A DNA stretch of 64,000 bases from NCBI RefSeq assembly GCF_019430945.1, contig NZ_JAHYCB010000004.1, positions 1 through 64,000 of the forward strand. Reading direction: 5' to 3'. Below the pieces are notes generated by a model, which was not told the origin of the DNA, searched no databases, and worked only from the letters and a program-made list of their open reading frames with translations. Shown here one piece after another: positions 33,857-42,460 of this stretch. Made by a program: the position numbers and the translations under genes. Each line of letters opens with the position of its first letter. Position 1 is the first letter of the stretch. This DNA comes from Neorhizobium populisoli. GTDB taxonomy: Bacteria > Pseudomonadota > Alphaproteobacteria > Rhizobiales > Rhizobiaceae.

Positions 33857-36307
33857 ATGACCGAAAAACTCGTCATCATTGGCAATGGCATGGCGCCGGG
33901 GCGCATGCTGGAACATCTCTTCGAACAGGCGCCCGGCCGTTACGCCGTCACCATCTTCAACGCCGAACCGCGCGTCAATTACGACCGCATCATGCTCTCG
34001 CCGGTGCTGTCAGGCGAAAAGTCCTACGAACAGATCGTCATCCACGGCGACGGCTGGTACATTGACCATGGCATCACGCTTTACAAAGGCCATCGGATAG
34101 TTGCGATCGATCGCGGCACGAAGGCCGTAACCTCGGATCACGGCGTCACCGAAAGCTACGACAAGCTGGTGATCGCCACAGGCTCGGTGCCTTTCATCAT
34201 TCCGGTTCCCGGCAAGGACCTGCCGGGCGTCATCACCTATCGCGATCTCGACGATGTGCAGGCAATGCTGCTCGCCGCGCAGTCCCGCGAAAAGGCGATC
34301 GTCATCGGCGGCGGCCTGCTCGGCCTTGAGGCCGCTGCGGGCCTGGCCCTGCGCGGCATGGATGTGACGGTCCTGCATGTCAACTCGAGCCTGATGGAAC
34401 GGCAACTCGATCCGGCGGCCGGTTATCTTCTCCAGACGGAGCTGCAACGCCGCGGCATCAAGGTGATCTGCAAGGCCAACACCAAGGCAATCATCGGCAA
34501 TGGCAGGGTGGAAGGCGTCGAACTCGACAACGGCACCATCATCCCTGCCACACTCGTCGTCATGGCAGTCGGTATTCGTCCCAGCGCCGGGCTCGCCAAG
34601 GACGCGGGCCTTGCCGTCAATCGCGGCATCGTCGTCGATGCCGGCATGCAGACTTCGGATGGCGATATCTATTCCATCGGCGAATGCGCCGAAGTGGGCG
34701 GCATGGTCTACGGCCTCGTCGCGCCGCTTTACGAAATGGCCCGTATTGCCGCCTCGCATCTTGCAGGCGATAGCAAACCGGCCTTCGTGCATTCCGATAC
34801 GCCGACCAAGCTCAAGGTCACCGGCATCGATCTCTATTCGCTGGGCGACTTCGCCGATGGCGACGACCGGCAGGAAATCGTGCTGCGCGATGCCACCGCC
34901 GGCGTCTACAAGCGCCTTGTCCTGAAGGACAACCGCATCATTGGCACCGTCCTCTATGGCGAGACCGCCGACGGCGCATGGTTCAACGACCTGAAGAAAA
35001 AGGCTGTCGATATTTCCGAGATGCGCGACACCCTGATCTTTGGCCAGGCCTATCAGGGGGGCGCCCCGCTGGACCCTATGGCGGCCGTTGCAGCCTTGCC
35101 GGATGATGCGGAAATCTGCGGCTGCAACGGCGTCTGCAAGGGCAAAATCACCTCGACGATCACGGCCAAGGGCCTCACATCACTGGACGAAGTGCGCGCC
35201 CATACCAAGGCTTCCGCCTCCTGCGGCACCTGCACCGGCCTCGTCGAGCAGCTGATGAGCCTGACGCTGGGCGACGCCTATAATCCAAAAGCTGTGTCGC
35301 CCATGTGCCCCTGCACCGAGCTTGGCCACGACGATGTGCGCCGCCTGATCAAGGCGAAGGGACTGAAGACCATTCCGGCCGTCATGCAGGAACTGGAATG
35401 GAAGACGTCCTGCGGCTGCGCCAAATGTCGGCCGGCGCTCAACTATTATCTCGTCTGCGATTGGCCGGATGAATATGCCGATGACTACCAGTCGCGCTAC
35501 ATCAACGAGCGCGTCCACGCCAATATCCAGAAGGACGGTACCTATTCGGTCGTGCCGCGCATGTGGGGCGGCGTCACCAATTCGCAGGAACTCAGGGCGA
35601 TTGCCGACGTGGTCGACAAGTTCGAAATCCCGATGGTGAAGGTGACCGGCGGCCAGCGCATCGACCTTTTAGGCATCGAGAAGGAGGATTTGCCCGCCGT
35701 CTGGGCTGATCTCGGCAAAGCCGGTTTCATCTCCGGCCAGGCCTATGCCAAGGGACTGCGCACGGTCAAAACCTGTGTCGGCTCCGACTGGTGCCGTTTC
35801 GGCACGCAGGATTCCACCGGCCTCGGTATCCGCATCGAAAAGTTCATGTGGGGTTCCTGGACGCCGGCAAAGCTGAAGCTCGCCGTCTCCGGATGTCCGC
35901 GAAACTGCGCTGAAGCAACCTGCAAGGACATCGGCGTCATCTGCGTGGATTCCGGGTTCGAGATCCATTTCGCCGGCGCGGCCGGCCTCGATATCAAGGG
36001 CACGGAAGTCCTCGGCCTCGTGAAGACCGAGGATGAGGCGCTCGAGCATATCGTGGCGCTGACACAGATGTACCGCGAACAGGGCCGTTATCTCGAGCGC
36101 ATCTACAAATGGGCCAAGCGCGTCGGTCTCGACGAAATCCGCCGGCAGATCATGACCGATACCGAGAAGCGACAGGCCTATTACGAGCGCTTCGTCTTCT
36201 CCCAGACATTCGCCCAGGTCGATCCCTGGTCGGAGCGCGTCTCCGGCAAGGACAAGCACGAGTTCAAGCCGATGGCGACCGTCGGCTTCAATCAGGCGGC
36301 GGAGTGA
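33857..36307 (+). CDS. nirB: Assimilatory nitrite reductase large subunit NirB
   Basis: This 816-residue flavo-siroheme enzyme reduces nitrite to ammonia with NAD(P)H. An FAD/NAD-binding reductase part covers about 1-320 (IIGNGMAPGRMLEHL, AIVIGGGLLGLEAAAGL). A BFD-like [2Fe-2S] domain at about 420-460 has CGCNGVC and SCGTC. A second cysteine-rich segment has CGCAKC. The siroheme/[4Fe-4S] half from about 560 has CVGSDWC (about 640-646) and SGCPRNC (about 678-684). It is cytoplasmic. The NirD gene follows after 5 bases. Confidence 0.95.
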   Translation: MTEKLVIIGNGMAPGRMLEHLFEQAPGRYAVTIFNAEPRVNYDRIMLSPVLSGEKSYEQIVIHGDGWYIDHGITLYKGHRIVAIDRGTKAVTSDHGVTESYDKLVIATGSVPFIIPVPGKDLPGVITYRDLDDVQAMLLAAQSREKAIVIGGGLLGLEAAAGLALRGMDVTVLHVNSSLMERQLDPAAGYLLQTELQRRGIKVICKANTKAIIGNGRVEGVELDNGTIIPATLVVMAVGIRPSAGLAKDAGLAVNRGIVVDAGMQTSDGDIYSIGECAEVGGMVYGLVAPLYEMARIAASHLAGDSKPAFVHSDTPTKLKVTGIDLYSLGDFADGDDRQEIVLRDATAGVYKRLVLKDNRIIGTVLYGETADGAWFNDLKKKAVDISEMRDTLIFGQAYQGGAPLDPMAAVAALPDDAEICGCNGVCKGKITSTITAKGLTSLDEVRAHTKASASCGTCTGLVEQLMSLTLGDAYNPKAVSPMCPCTELGHDDVRRLIKAKGLKTIPAVMQELEWKTSCGCAKCRPALNYYLVCDWPDEYADDYQSRYINERVHANIQKDGTYSVVPRMWGGVTNSQELRAIADVVDKFEIPMVKVTGGQRIDLLGIEKEDLPAVWADLGKAGFISGQAYAKGLRTVKTCVGSDWCRFGTQDSTGLGIRIEKFMWGSWTPAKLKLAVSGCPRNCAEATCKDIGVICVDSGFEIHFAGAAGLDIKGTEVLGLVKTEDEALEHIVALTQMYREQGRYLERIYKWAKRVGLDEIRRQIMTDTEKRQAYYERFVFSQTFAQVDPWSERVSGKDKHEFKPMATVGFNQAAE

Positions 36308-36312
36308 AGGAG

Positions 36313-36651
36313 ATGGACATGGGTTGGTATCCGATCGGCGACATTTCCGACATCCCGCTGCGCGGTGCGCGCTGCGTGAAAACCCCACAGATGAACATCG
36401 CCATCTTCCGCACCGGCGAAAACGAGGTTCATGCGATCGAGAACCGCTGCCCGCACAAAGGCGGGCCGCTTTCCGAAGGCATCGTGCATGGCAATGCGGT
36501 GACCTGCCCGCTGCACAACTGGGTGATCTCGCTGGAAACCGGCAAGGCGCTTGGCGCGGATGAGGGGGAGGTGCGGGTGATCCCGGTGCGCAACGAGGGT
36601 GGTCGGCTTTCGATAGCGCTGGAGAATGTGATGATGGTGGCGGCGGAGTAG
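36313..36651 (+). CDS. nirD: Nitrite reductase small subunit NirD
   Basis: This 112-residue Rieske-type protein has both ligand pairs present, CPHKGGPLSEG and CPLHNWVISL, so it should hold a [2Fe-2S] cluster. E. coli NirD has lost these ligands. GAAGGAG precedes the ATG at 36313; a second in-frame ATG lies at 36319. It works with NirB in the cytoplasm and is followed by a RIME-like repeat before nasA. Confidence 0.92.
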   Translation: MDMGWYPIGDISDIPLRGARCVKTPQMNIAIFRTGENEVHAIENRCPHKGGPLSEGIVHGNAVTCPLHNWVISLETGKALGADEGEVRVIPVRNEGGRLSIALENVMMVAAE

Positions 36652-36672
36652 CGGGCGGATGTGCGCCGAGTT

Positions 36673-36851
36673 ACCCCCCTCTGTCCTGCCGGACATCTCC
36701 CCCACAAGGGGGGAGATCGACTCGCGGCTCATCCATCGCCCTGAACCGACCGCCCGTGACCTTTGCACCGTCCGAAAGTGGGACGAGACGCCGTTGCTCC
36801 ATCCAATCTCCCCCCGTGTGGGGGAGATGTCCGGCAGGACAGAGGGGGGTA
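36673..36851. repeat. RIME-like inverted pair between nirD and nasA
   Basis: ACCCCCCTCTGTCCTGCCGG and following bases (36674-36718) return as an inverted copy at 36806-36850, with about 87 bases between. Each half also holds its own stem of the CTCCCCC/GGGGGAG type. The half-unit is the same type as the piece found inside nasA at 38506-38542. Confidence 0.85.
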
Positions 36852-36881
36852 GCCTCATCCAATTCCGCATAAGAGGGCACT

Positions 36882-39572
36882 ATGCCCACTGAAACCAAAA
36901 CCACCTGCCCCTATTGCGGCGTCGGCTGCGGCGTCATCGTCACGGTAGCGGATACGGGCACAGTGACAGTCAAAGGCGATCCCGACCACCCCGCCAATTT
37001 CGGCCGCCTTTGCTCCAAGGGTTCGGCGCTTGCCGAAACCATCGATCTCGACGGCCGCATCCTTCATCCGGAGATCCATGGCCGTCAGGCAGATTGGAAC
37101 GAAGCCCTCAACCTCGTCGCGGCGAAATTCTCCGAAGCCATCGCAGAACACGGCCCGGATTCTGTCGCCTTCTACGTCTCCGGCCAGTTGCTCACCGAAG
37201 ACTATTACGTCGCCAACAAGCTGATGAAGGGCTTCATCGGCTCGGCAAATATCGACACCAACTCCCGTCTCTGCATGTCGTCTTCCGTTGCAGGCCACCG
37301 TCGCGCCTTCGGATCGGATACCGTGCCCGGCACCTACGAGGATATCGAGCTTGCCGATCTCGTCATCCTCACCGGTTCAAACCTCGCGTGGTGCCATCCG
37401 GTGATCTACCAGCGCCTCGCCGCCGCCAAGGCCGCGCGGCCAGCAATGAAGATCGTCGTCATCGATCCGCGCCGGACGATGACCTGCGATATTGCCGACT
37501 TGCATCTGGCGATCCGGCCGGATGGCGACGTGGCGCTGTTCATGGGCCTGCTCGCACATCTTTCCACCAGCCCGGCGATCGACCAGAACTATATCGGCGC
37601 CCACACGCAAGGTTTCGCCGAAGCCTTCGCGGCTGCAGCCGCCCTTTCCTTCATCGACCTGATGGAGCGCACGGGCCTGCCGGCCATGCAGCTGCGCGAA
37701 TTTTTCAGGCTGTTCGAGACGACGGAAAAGGTGGTCACCTGCTACAGCCAGGGCGTCAACCAGTCCTCGTCCGGCACCGACAAGGTCAATGCCATCATCA
37801 ACTGCCACCTTGCCACCGGCCGCATCGGCCGTCCGGGCATGGGACCTTTCTCACTGACCGGCCAGCCGAATGCGATGGGCGGCCGCGAAGTCGGCGGGCT
37901 TGCCAATATGCTGGCCGCCCATATGGCCATCGAGAGCGCCGAGGATCGGGATCGGGTGCAGCGCTTCTGGGCCTCTCCGACAATCGCCTCAAAACCCGGA
38001 TTGAAGGCCGTCGATATGTTTCGCGCCGTCGCGGATGGGCGGATCAAGGCATTATGGATCATGGCCACCAATCCGGTCGTCTCGATGCCGGATGCCGATG
38101 TGGTGGAAGCAGCGATAAGGGCCTGTCCCTTCGTTATGGTCTCCGACATTCTGCGCGATACCGACACCGCTCGCCACGCGCATGTCCTGCTGCCCTCGCT
38201 CGGTTGGGGCGAAAAGGATGGCACGGTCACCAATTCGGAGCGCCGCATTTCCCGCCAACGGCGATTTTTACCCGCTCCCGGAACGGCAAGGGCCGACTGG
38301 TGGCAGATGGCCGAAGTCGGCCGGCGAATGGGATTTGCCGGGTTCGAATATCAATCGCCTGCGGATATCTTTGCAGAACATGCGGCGCTCTCGGCTTTCG
38401 AGAATGACGGTAGCCGGGATTTCGATATCGGCGCAGCGGCGGCAATCAGCGCGGGTGAATATGACGCGCTCCTGCCTTTCCAATGGCCGGCGTCGTCGAA
38501 AAACACCCATCCTGTGGGGGAGATGCCCGGCAGGGCAGAGGGATGTGGCGATACCCGCTTCTTCGCAAACGGCGACTTCTACCACCTCGACCGCAAGGCG
38601 CGTTTCATTGCCGTGCAGGCGCCAACTACCGACCGCACCAATGAAAAATTCCCGCTGACGCTGAACACTGGCCGCATCCGCGACCATTGGCACACGATGA
38701 CCCGCACCGGCAAAAGTGCCCGGCTTTCAAGCCATATCGCCGAACCCTTCGCAGAAATCCACCCGTGGGATGCGGCCGAACTCGGTATTCGCGATGCCAC
38801 CCTTGTCGAGCTGGAAAGCCCGCATGGCCAGGTGATCATTCGGGCTCTCGTTACCGAGCGTCAGGCACGCGGCAACGTCTTTGTTCCCATGCACTGGAAC
38901 GACCAGTTCGCCGCAAAGGCGCGGATCGATGCGCTCGTGACCTCGTTGACCGATCCAATCTCTGGCCAGCCCGCCTCCAAGAACGTGGCGATCGCAGCCC
39001 GGCTATTCGCGTCCGCATTTTACGGCTTTGCCGTGTCCATCGAAAAACCGGTGGCCTTGGGCGCCGATTATTGGGCAATGGCCAGGGCCGATGGCGGCTG
39101 GCGGATCGAACTCGGCTTCAAGGAGATGGTCGAAGACTGGACCGATTGGTGCCGGGGGACCTTCGATATCGCGGCCGGGATAGAACCGATCGGTTATGCG
39201 GACCTGCAATCGGGCGATATCCGGCTCGCCTTTTTCGAAGGTCCGCGCCTGCTTGCCGCACTCTTCCTGGCCCGCCAACCCGTCGCCGTCGCCCGCAACT
39301 GGGCGATCAGCCAGCTGACGGCCGATCATTCAGATATGCGCAGGCGCTTCTCAATTGTCGCCGGCAGGCCAGGGGCCGACCAGCCGGACCCGGGCGCGAC
39401 CGTCTGCTCCTGCTTTTCGATCGGGGTCAACCAGATCGTGTCCGCTATCCGCAGCGGTTGCCATAGCGTCGAAGCCGTGGGCAGGCAAACCAATGCCGGC
39501 ACAAATTGCGGCTCCTGTCGCTCCGAAATCAGGGGGATCATTGATGGATGTCTTGCCGTTGCCGCGGAATGA
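36882..39572 (+). CDS. nasA: Assimilatory nitrate reductase catalytic subunit NasA
   Basis: This 896-residue molybdopterin enzyme reduces nitrate to nitrite in the cytoplasm. The N-terminal [4Fe-4S] motif uses C9, C12, C16 and C44 (CPYCGVGC, GRLCSKG). The Mo-bis-MGD core runs to about 730, with NSRLCMSSSVAGHRRAFGSD and TGRIRDHWHTMTRTG. The C-terminal BFD-like [2Fe-2S] domain (about 845-890) has VCSCFSIGVNQIV and GTNCGSCRSE, as in Klebsiella-type NasA. Residues of about 542-555 (THPVGEMPGRAEG) are encoded by an in-frame RIME half-repeat. The cysG-like gene overlaps its end by 29 bases. Confidence 0.94.
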   Translation: MPTETKTTCPYCGVGCGVIVTVADTGTVTVKGDPDHPANFGRLCSKGSALAETIDLDGRILHPEIHGRQADWNEALNLVAAKFSEAIAEHGPDSVAFYVSGQLLTEDYYVANKLMKGFIGSANIDTNSRLCMSSSVAGHRRAFGSDTVPGTYEDIELADLVILTGSNLAWCHPVIYQRLAAAKAARPAMKIVVIDPRRTMTCDIADLHLAIRPDGDVALFMGLLAHLSTSPAIDQNYIGAHTQGFAEAFAAAAALSFIDLMERTGLPAMQLREFFRLFETTEKVVTCYSQGVNQSSSGTDKVNAIINCHLATGRIGRPGMGPFSLTGQPNAMGGREVGGLANMLAAHMAIESAEDRDRVQRFWASPTIASKPGLKAVDMFRAVADGRIKALWIMATNPVVSMPDADVVEAAIRACPFVMVSDILRDTDTARHAHVLLPSLGWGEKDGTVTNSERRISRQRRFLPAPGTARADWWQMAEVGRRMGFAGFEYQSPADIFAEHAALSAFENDGSRDFDIGAAAAISAGEYDALLPFQWPASSKNTHPVGEMPGRAEGCGDTRFFANGDFYHLDRKARFIAVQAPTTDRTNEKFPLTLNTGRIRDHWHTMTRTGKSARLSSHIAEPFAEIHPWDAAELGIRDATLVELESPHGQVIIRALVTERQARGNVFVPMHWNDQFAAKARIDALVTSLTDPISGQPASKNVAIAARLFASAFYGFAVSIEKPVALGADYWAMARADGGWRIELGFKEMVEDWTDWCRGTFDIAAGIEPIGYADLQSGDIRLAFFEGPRLLAALFLARQPVAVARNWAISQLTADHSDMRRRFSIVAGRPGADQPDPGATVCSCFSIGVNQIVSAIRSGCHSVEAVGRQTNAGTNCGSCRSEIRGIIDGCLAVAAE
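38506..38542 (+). repeat. RIME-like half-repeat inside the nasA coding region
   Basis: CTGTGGGGGAGATGCCCGGC and the bases after it match the intergenic half-unit at 36819-36850 (GTGTGGGGGAGATGTCCGGC) with few changes. The insert keeps the nasA frame and adds about 12-20 residues just before RFFANGDFYHLD, a surface-loop position between the third and fourth parts of the enzyme. Confidence 0.75.
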
Positions 39573-40716
39573 GCGGACACGAAGCGCCCGCATGGCGCCA
39601 CTCGCCAAACTGCCGGTGTTCTGGGCTCTAGAAGGCAAACGCGTCATCGTCACCGGCGGCTCGGATGCCGCGGCGTGGAAGGCAGAGCTTCTGGCGGCCT
39701 GCGGGGCCGAGGTCCATGTCTATGCTCAGAAGCTGTCCGAAATGTTCGAGGTCTTGATCGCGCGGCCGGCAGAACATCCTGGCGGCCGTTTCATCCATCA
39801 CGCCCTGCCCTGGCATCGTGGCATTTTCGCCGGCGCCGAACTCGCAGTCGCCGACTGCGAGGACGAAGCCGATGCAATGGCTTTGGCGAGTGCTGCGCGT
39901 GCAGCCGGCGTTCCGGTAAATGTCATCGACAAGCCGGCCTTCTGCCGTTTCCAGTTCGGTTCGATCGTCAACCGCTCGCCGGTCGTGGTGTCGATCTCGA
40001 CAGACGGCGCGGCGCCGGTTCTCGCCCAGGCGATCCGGCGGCGTATCGAAACATCGCTGCCGCAATCCCTTCAGGCATGGGCCGAAATCGCCCAATCTCT
40101 GCGCGAGACGATCAACAAGCGCCTTCTGCCGGGACAGCAGCGCCGAAGCTTCTGGGAACGCTTCGTCCATCGCGCTTTCGGACCGGCGCCCGACGGCCGA
40201 AGCGAAGCAGCCATCCTTGCAGATGTGACCGCCGTGGCAGCTGCACAGAACGGCAAGGGCCGTGCGACGCTGATCGCCACCCATCCAGACGACGCAGAGC
40301 TTCTGACCCTAAAGGCTGTCCGCGCCCTGCAGGCTGCCGATATCATTCTGTACGATGACCGAATTTCCCCTGACGTGCTGGAGCTCGCCCGCCGGGAGGC
40401 AGAACGGCGGCCTGTAGAGCGCCGGCAAGATTTGAAGATCACGGCTTCGGACGATATCATCGAAGCAATGGCGGCATCTGCAAATGCCGGCAAGAATGTC
40501 GTGCGCTTGACAGTCGATGATTCAGCAGCTTCCAGGGAAATCGCTTTTCTCACCGCAAGAGGAATCCCGATCAACATCATTCCCGGTGTGGTCGCAGCTA
40601 ATACCGCGCCATCTTGCCGGGAAAGGCGTGAGCGTAAATTCAAGCGGAATATCCCACTGGGCGCCGGTGGTCCTGACGTAAGCGGGAGGGAGCCCGCACA
40701 AGGATCGAACGGGTGA
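39544..40716 (+). CDS. CysG-like siroheme synthase with degenerate methyltransferase half
   Basis: This 390-residue protein has residues of about 20-210 as the precorrin-2 dehydrogenase/ferrochelatase half: LEGKRVIVTGGSDAAAWKAE, HALPWHRGIFAGAELAVADC and FGSIVNRSPVVVSISTDGAA. From about 235 it aligns with the uroporphyrinogen methyltransferase domain (LLTLKAVRALQAADIILYDD), but GxGPGD reads ATHPDD, the RLKGGDP motif reads RLTVDDSAA, and most of the domain is missing. The end looks frameshifted near 40606: the other frame gives SHWAPVVLT and stop at 40681. It probably still makes siroheme for NirB from precorrin-2. Confidence 0.75.
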   Translation: MDVLPLPRNERTRSARMAPLAKLPVFWALEGKRVIVTGGSDAAAWKAELLAACGAEVHVYAQKLSEMFEVLIARPAEHPGGRFIHHALPWHRGIFAGAELAVADCEDEADAMALASAARAAGVPVNVIDKPAFCRFQFGSIVNRSPVVVSISTDGAAPVLAQAIRRRIETSLPQSLQAWAEIAQSLRETINKRLLPGQQRRSFWERFVHRAFGPAPDGRSEAAILADVTAVAAAQNGKGRATLIATHPDDAELLTLKAVRALQAADIILYDDRISPDVLELARREAERRPVERRQDLKITASDDIIEAMAASANAGKNVVRLTVDDSAASREIAFLTARGIPINIIPGVVAANTAPSCRERRERKFKRNIPLGAGGPDVSGREPAQGSNG

Positions 40717-40827
40717 TGGTGCTCTCGCGACGCGGGCCAATGGACAGGATCGCCTCAACCGAATTTGCATCCGAGCGACACCCTTCCGCCGCTGTCATCC
40801 GCCCTACACGAAACGGGTTCATTATAT

Positions 40828-40841
40828 TCTCCGTTCGGAGA
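40828..40841 (+). promoter_or_regulatory. Palindrome over the ribosome-binding site of the TetR gene
   Basis: TCTCCG-TT-CGGAGA, an inverted repeat with a 2-base centre, contains the GGAG of the TetR-family start at 40849. It is preceded by AT-rich ATTATAT. It may be the operator for autoregulation or an RNA hairpin limiting translation. Confidence 0.5.
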
Positions 40842-40848
40842 GCGATGC

Positions 40849-41490
40849 ATGCACGGCCGCACCAATCTGACCGCTATCAGGCTTATGGATGCCTGCGAGC
40901 ATCTGTTATGTGAATCCGAGGTTCTGGAGGAGCTGACGGCACGCAAGATTGCGGTTGAAGCGCATGCGACGCCTTCGGCGATCGTCTATCATTTCGGATC
41001 GCAGGAAGCCCTGATCGCGGCTGTCGCTGAGCGCGTCTACCGCCGCTTGAATGCCGAGCGGTTGAGCCTGCTACGCAAGGCGATCGATCGCCGGGCGCCC
41101 GAGCCTGCCGATCTCGACGAGGTCATTGCGGCACTGGTCGGCCCGTCGATCCGCTGGAGCCTCGATCCGTCATCCAGCTATCCGGTCCTGTCGCATTTCA
41201 CCTCGATGGCAAAGGCTCATCGCGAGGGCGGTCCGCATTACCGCAAGATCATCGACAATGTCGAACATCACTTGGCCTTCATCCCGCCTCTGAAGCGGAT
41301 TGCGCCGTGGCTGGATGAGGTGGATATCGGCTGGCGGCTGAACTCGGCGCTCGGCATCCGCTCGCAGGTAACGAGAAGCCGTTCCCGCACCGAAATCCTC
41401 ACCAATCACAGCATGAATCTCGACGATCCCGAATTCGTCATCGCCCGCATGATCGAGGTGATCGCGCCGATGTTCCGCCGCCCCATTTAA
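40849..41490 (+). CDS. TetR-family transcriptional regulator
   Basis: This 213-residue protein has an N-terminal helix-turn-helix ending in RKIAVEAHATPSAIVYHFGS and QEALIAAVAERVYRRLNAER, the classic TetR recognition helix with YHF. The C-terminal ligand domain continues to about 205 and includes SIRWSLDPSSSYPVLSHFTS. I start at ATG 40849, eight bases after GGAG. It precedes the metallophosphoesterase/ABC operon on the same strand by 103 bases and may regulate that operon. The effector is unknown. Confidence 0.88.
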   Translation: MHGRTNLTAIRLMDACEHLLCESEVLEELTARKIAVEAHATPSAIVYHFGSQEALIAAVAERVYRRLNAERLSLLRKAIDRRAPEPADLDEVIAALVGPSIRWSLDPSSSYPVLSHFTSMAKAHREGGPHYRKIIDNVEHHLAFIPPLKRIAPWLDEVDIGWRLNSALGIRSQVTRSRSRTEILTNHSMNLDDPEFVIARMIEVIAPMFRRPI

Positions 41491-41505
41491 GCTTTCCACG
41501 ATCAA

Positions 41506-41522
41506 TTCGAACGGCATTCGAA
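41506..41522. promoter_or_regulatory. Paired TTCGAA sites ahead of the phosphodiesterase/ABC operon
   Basis: Two TTCGAA hexamers (41506-41511 and 41517-41522) are separated by CGGCA, giving a 17-base quasi-palindrome 72 bases before the next start codon. It is a candidate operator for the TetR protein encoded upstream or the LacI protein encoded at 46717. Low certainty. Confidence 0.35.
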
Positions 41523-41593
41523 ATCCGTCACGACCGGGAAACAAACCGCTCCTATCGATCCTCCTGACGAAACTGCCCTTCAGGAGGCATCCG

Positions 41594-42436
41594 ATGCGCC
41601 GCGAAACCACCTTCATCCATCTTACCGACCTGCATATCGGCACCGCCGATGACAGCCATCTGCATTCGGACACGACCGAGACGCTGCACAAGGTGCTCGA
41701 TCTCGTCGCGACCGTGACGCCGAAGCCGCAATTCGTCATCGCCAGCGGCGACCTGACGAACCGTGGCGATGCGGAAAGCTTCCGCCGGCTGAAGGAAATC
41801 ATCGACGCCAAGATCGACGTTCCGGTGATTTACGCGCTCGGCAACCACGATACCCGCCCCGGCTTCTACGAGGGCATGGGCGTCGAATCGGTCGATCCGG
41901 ACGCGCCTTACGACCACGATACGATCATCGACGGCATTCACATCGTCACGATCGACTCCACCACGCCGGGCCTGATCGGCGGCACGATCGATCCGGAACA
42001 GTTCGACTGGCTCGCATCGACCCTCGACAAGCACCTGGAACTGCCGAAGCTGATCGTCGTCCATCATCCGCCGGCACTCGGCGAAGAGGCGGACGCCACC
42101 CATTGGCGCACCATCCACTTCCCGCAGTCCGAACGTTTCCGTGAACTGCTGAAGGGCCGCAACATCATCGGCGTCCTCAGCGGCCATATCCACCATGACC
42201 GCGTTTCCGTCTGGCACGGCATTCCGGTCGTCGTCGGCACCGGTCAGCATGCCGCGACCGATATCCTGCGCACCGACATCCTGCGCATGGTCCGCGGCGC
42301 CTCCTTCGGCATCGGCACCATCCGCCCGTCCGGCCTCACCATGGCCTTCGTGCCGCTGCCGTCCGACCGCGCCGAACTCAACACCTATCCGCTCGAACTT
42401 CTGATGGCCCGGGCAATGCCCGTCGCCGCCGAATAA
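41594..42436 (+). CDS. Metallophosphoesterase, Icc/GpdQ-like phosphodiesterase
   Basis: This 280-residue calcineurin-like enzyme has HLTDLHIG (D-x-H, about residues 9-16), SGDLTNRGD, GNHDTRP, then HHPPAL and GHIHHDR. These are the five metal-ligand blocks of the CpdA/GpdQ group, which splits cyclic nucleotides or glycerophosphodiesters. It has no signal peptide. CAGGAGG precedes the ATG. It is the first gene of an operon with a binding protein and two permeases, so it likely hydrolyses an imported phosphodiester. A second, different metallophosphoesterase lies in the facing operon at 52097. Confidence 0.88.
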   Translation: MRRETTFIHLTDLHIGTADDSHLHSDTTETLHKVLDLVATVTPKPQFVIASGDLTNRGDAESFRRLKEIIDAKIDVPVIYALGNHDTRPGFYEGMGVESVDPDAPYDHDTIIDGIHIVTIDSTTPGLIGGTIDPEQFDWLASTLDKHLELPKLIVVHHPPALGEEADATHWRTIHFPQSERFRELLKGRNIIGVLSGHIHHDRVSVWHGIPVVVGTGQHAATDILRTDILRMVRGASFGIGTIRPSGLTMAFVPLPSDRAELNTYPLELLMARAMPVAAE

Positions 42437-42460
42437 TCCTACCCTCCCGGAGACACGCAA

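Noticed and set aside
36914-38407. 497-codon open frame on the plus strand inside nasA
   Set aside because: It is a shifted frame of nasA with a highly Arg-rich product. nasA itself covers the stretch with all cofactor motifs.
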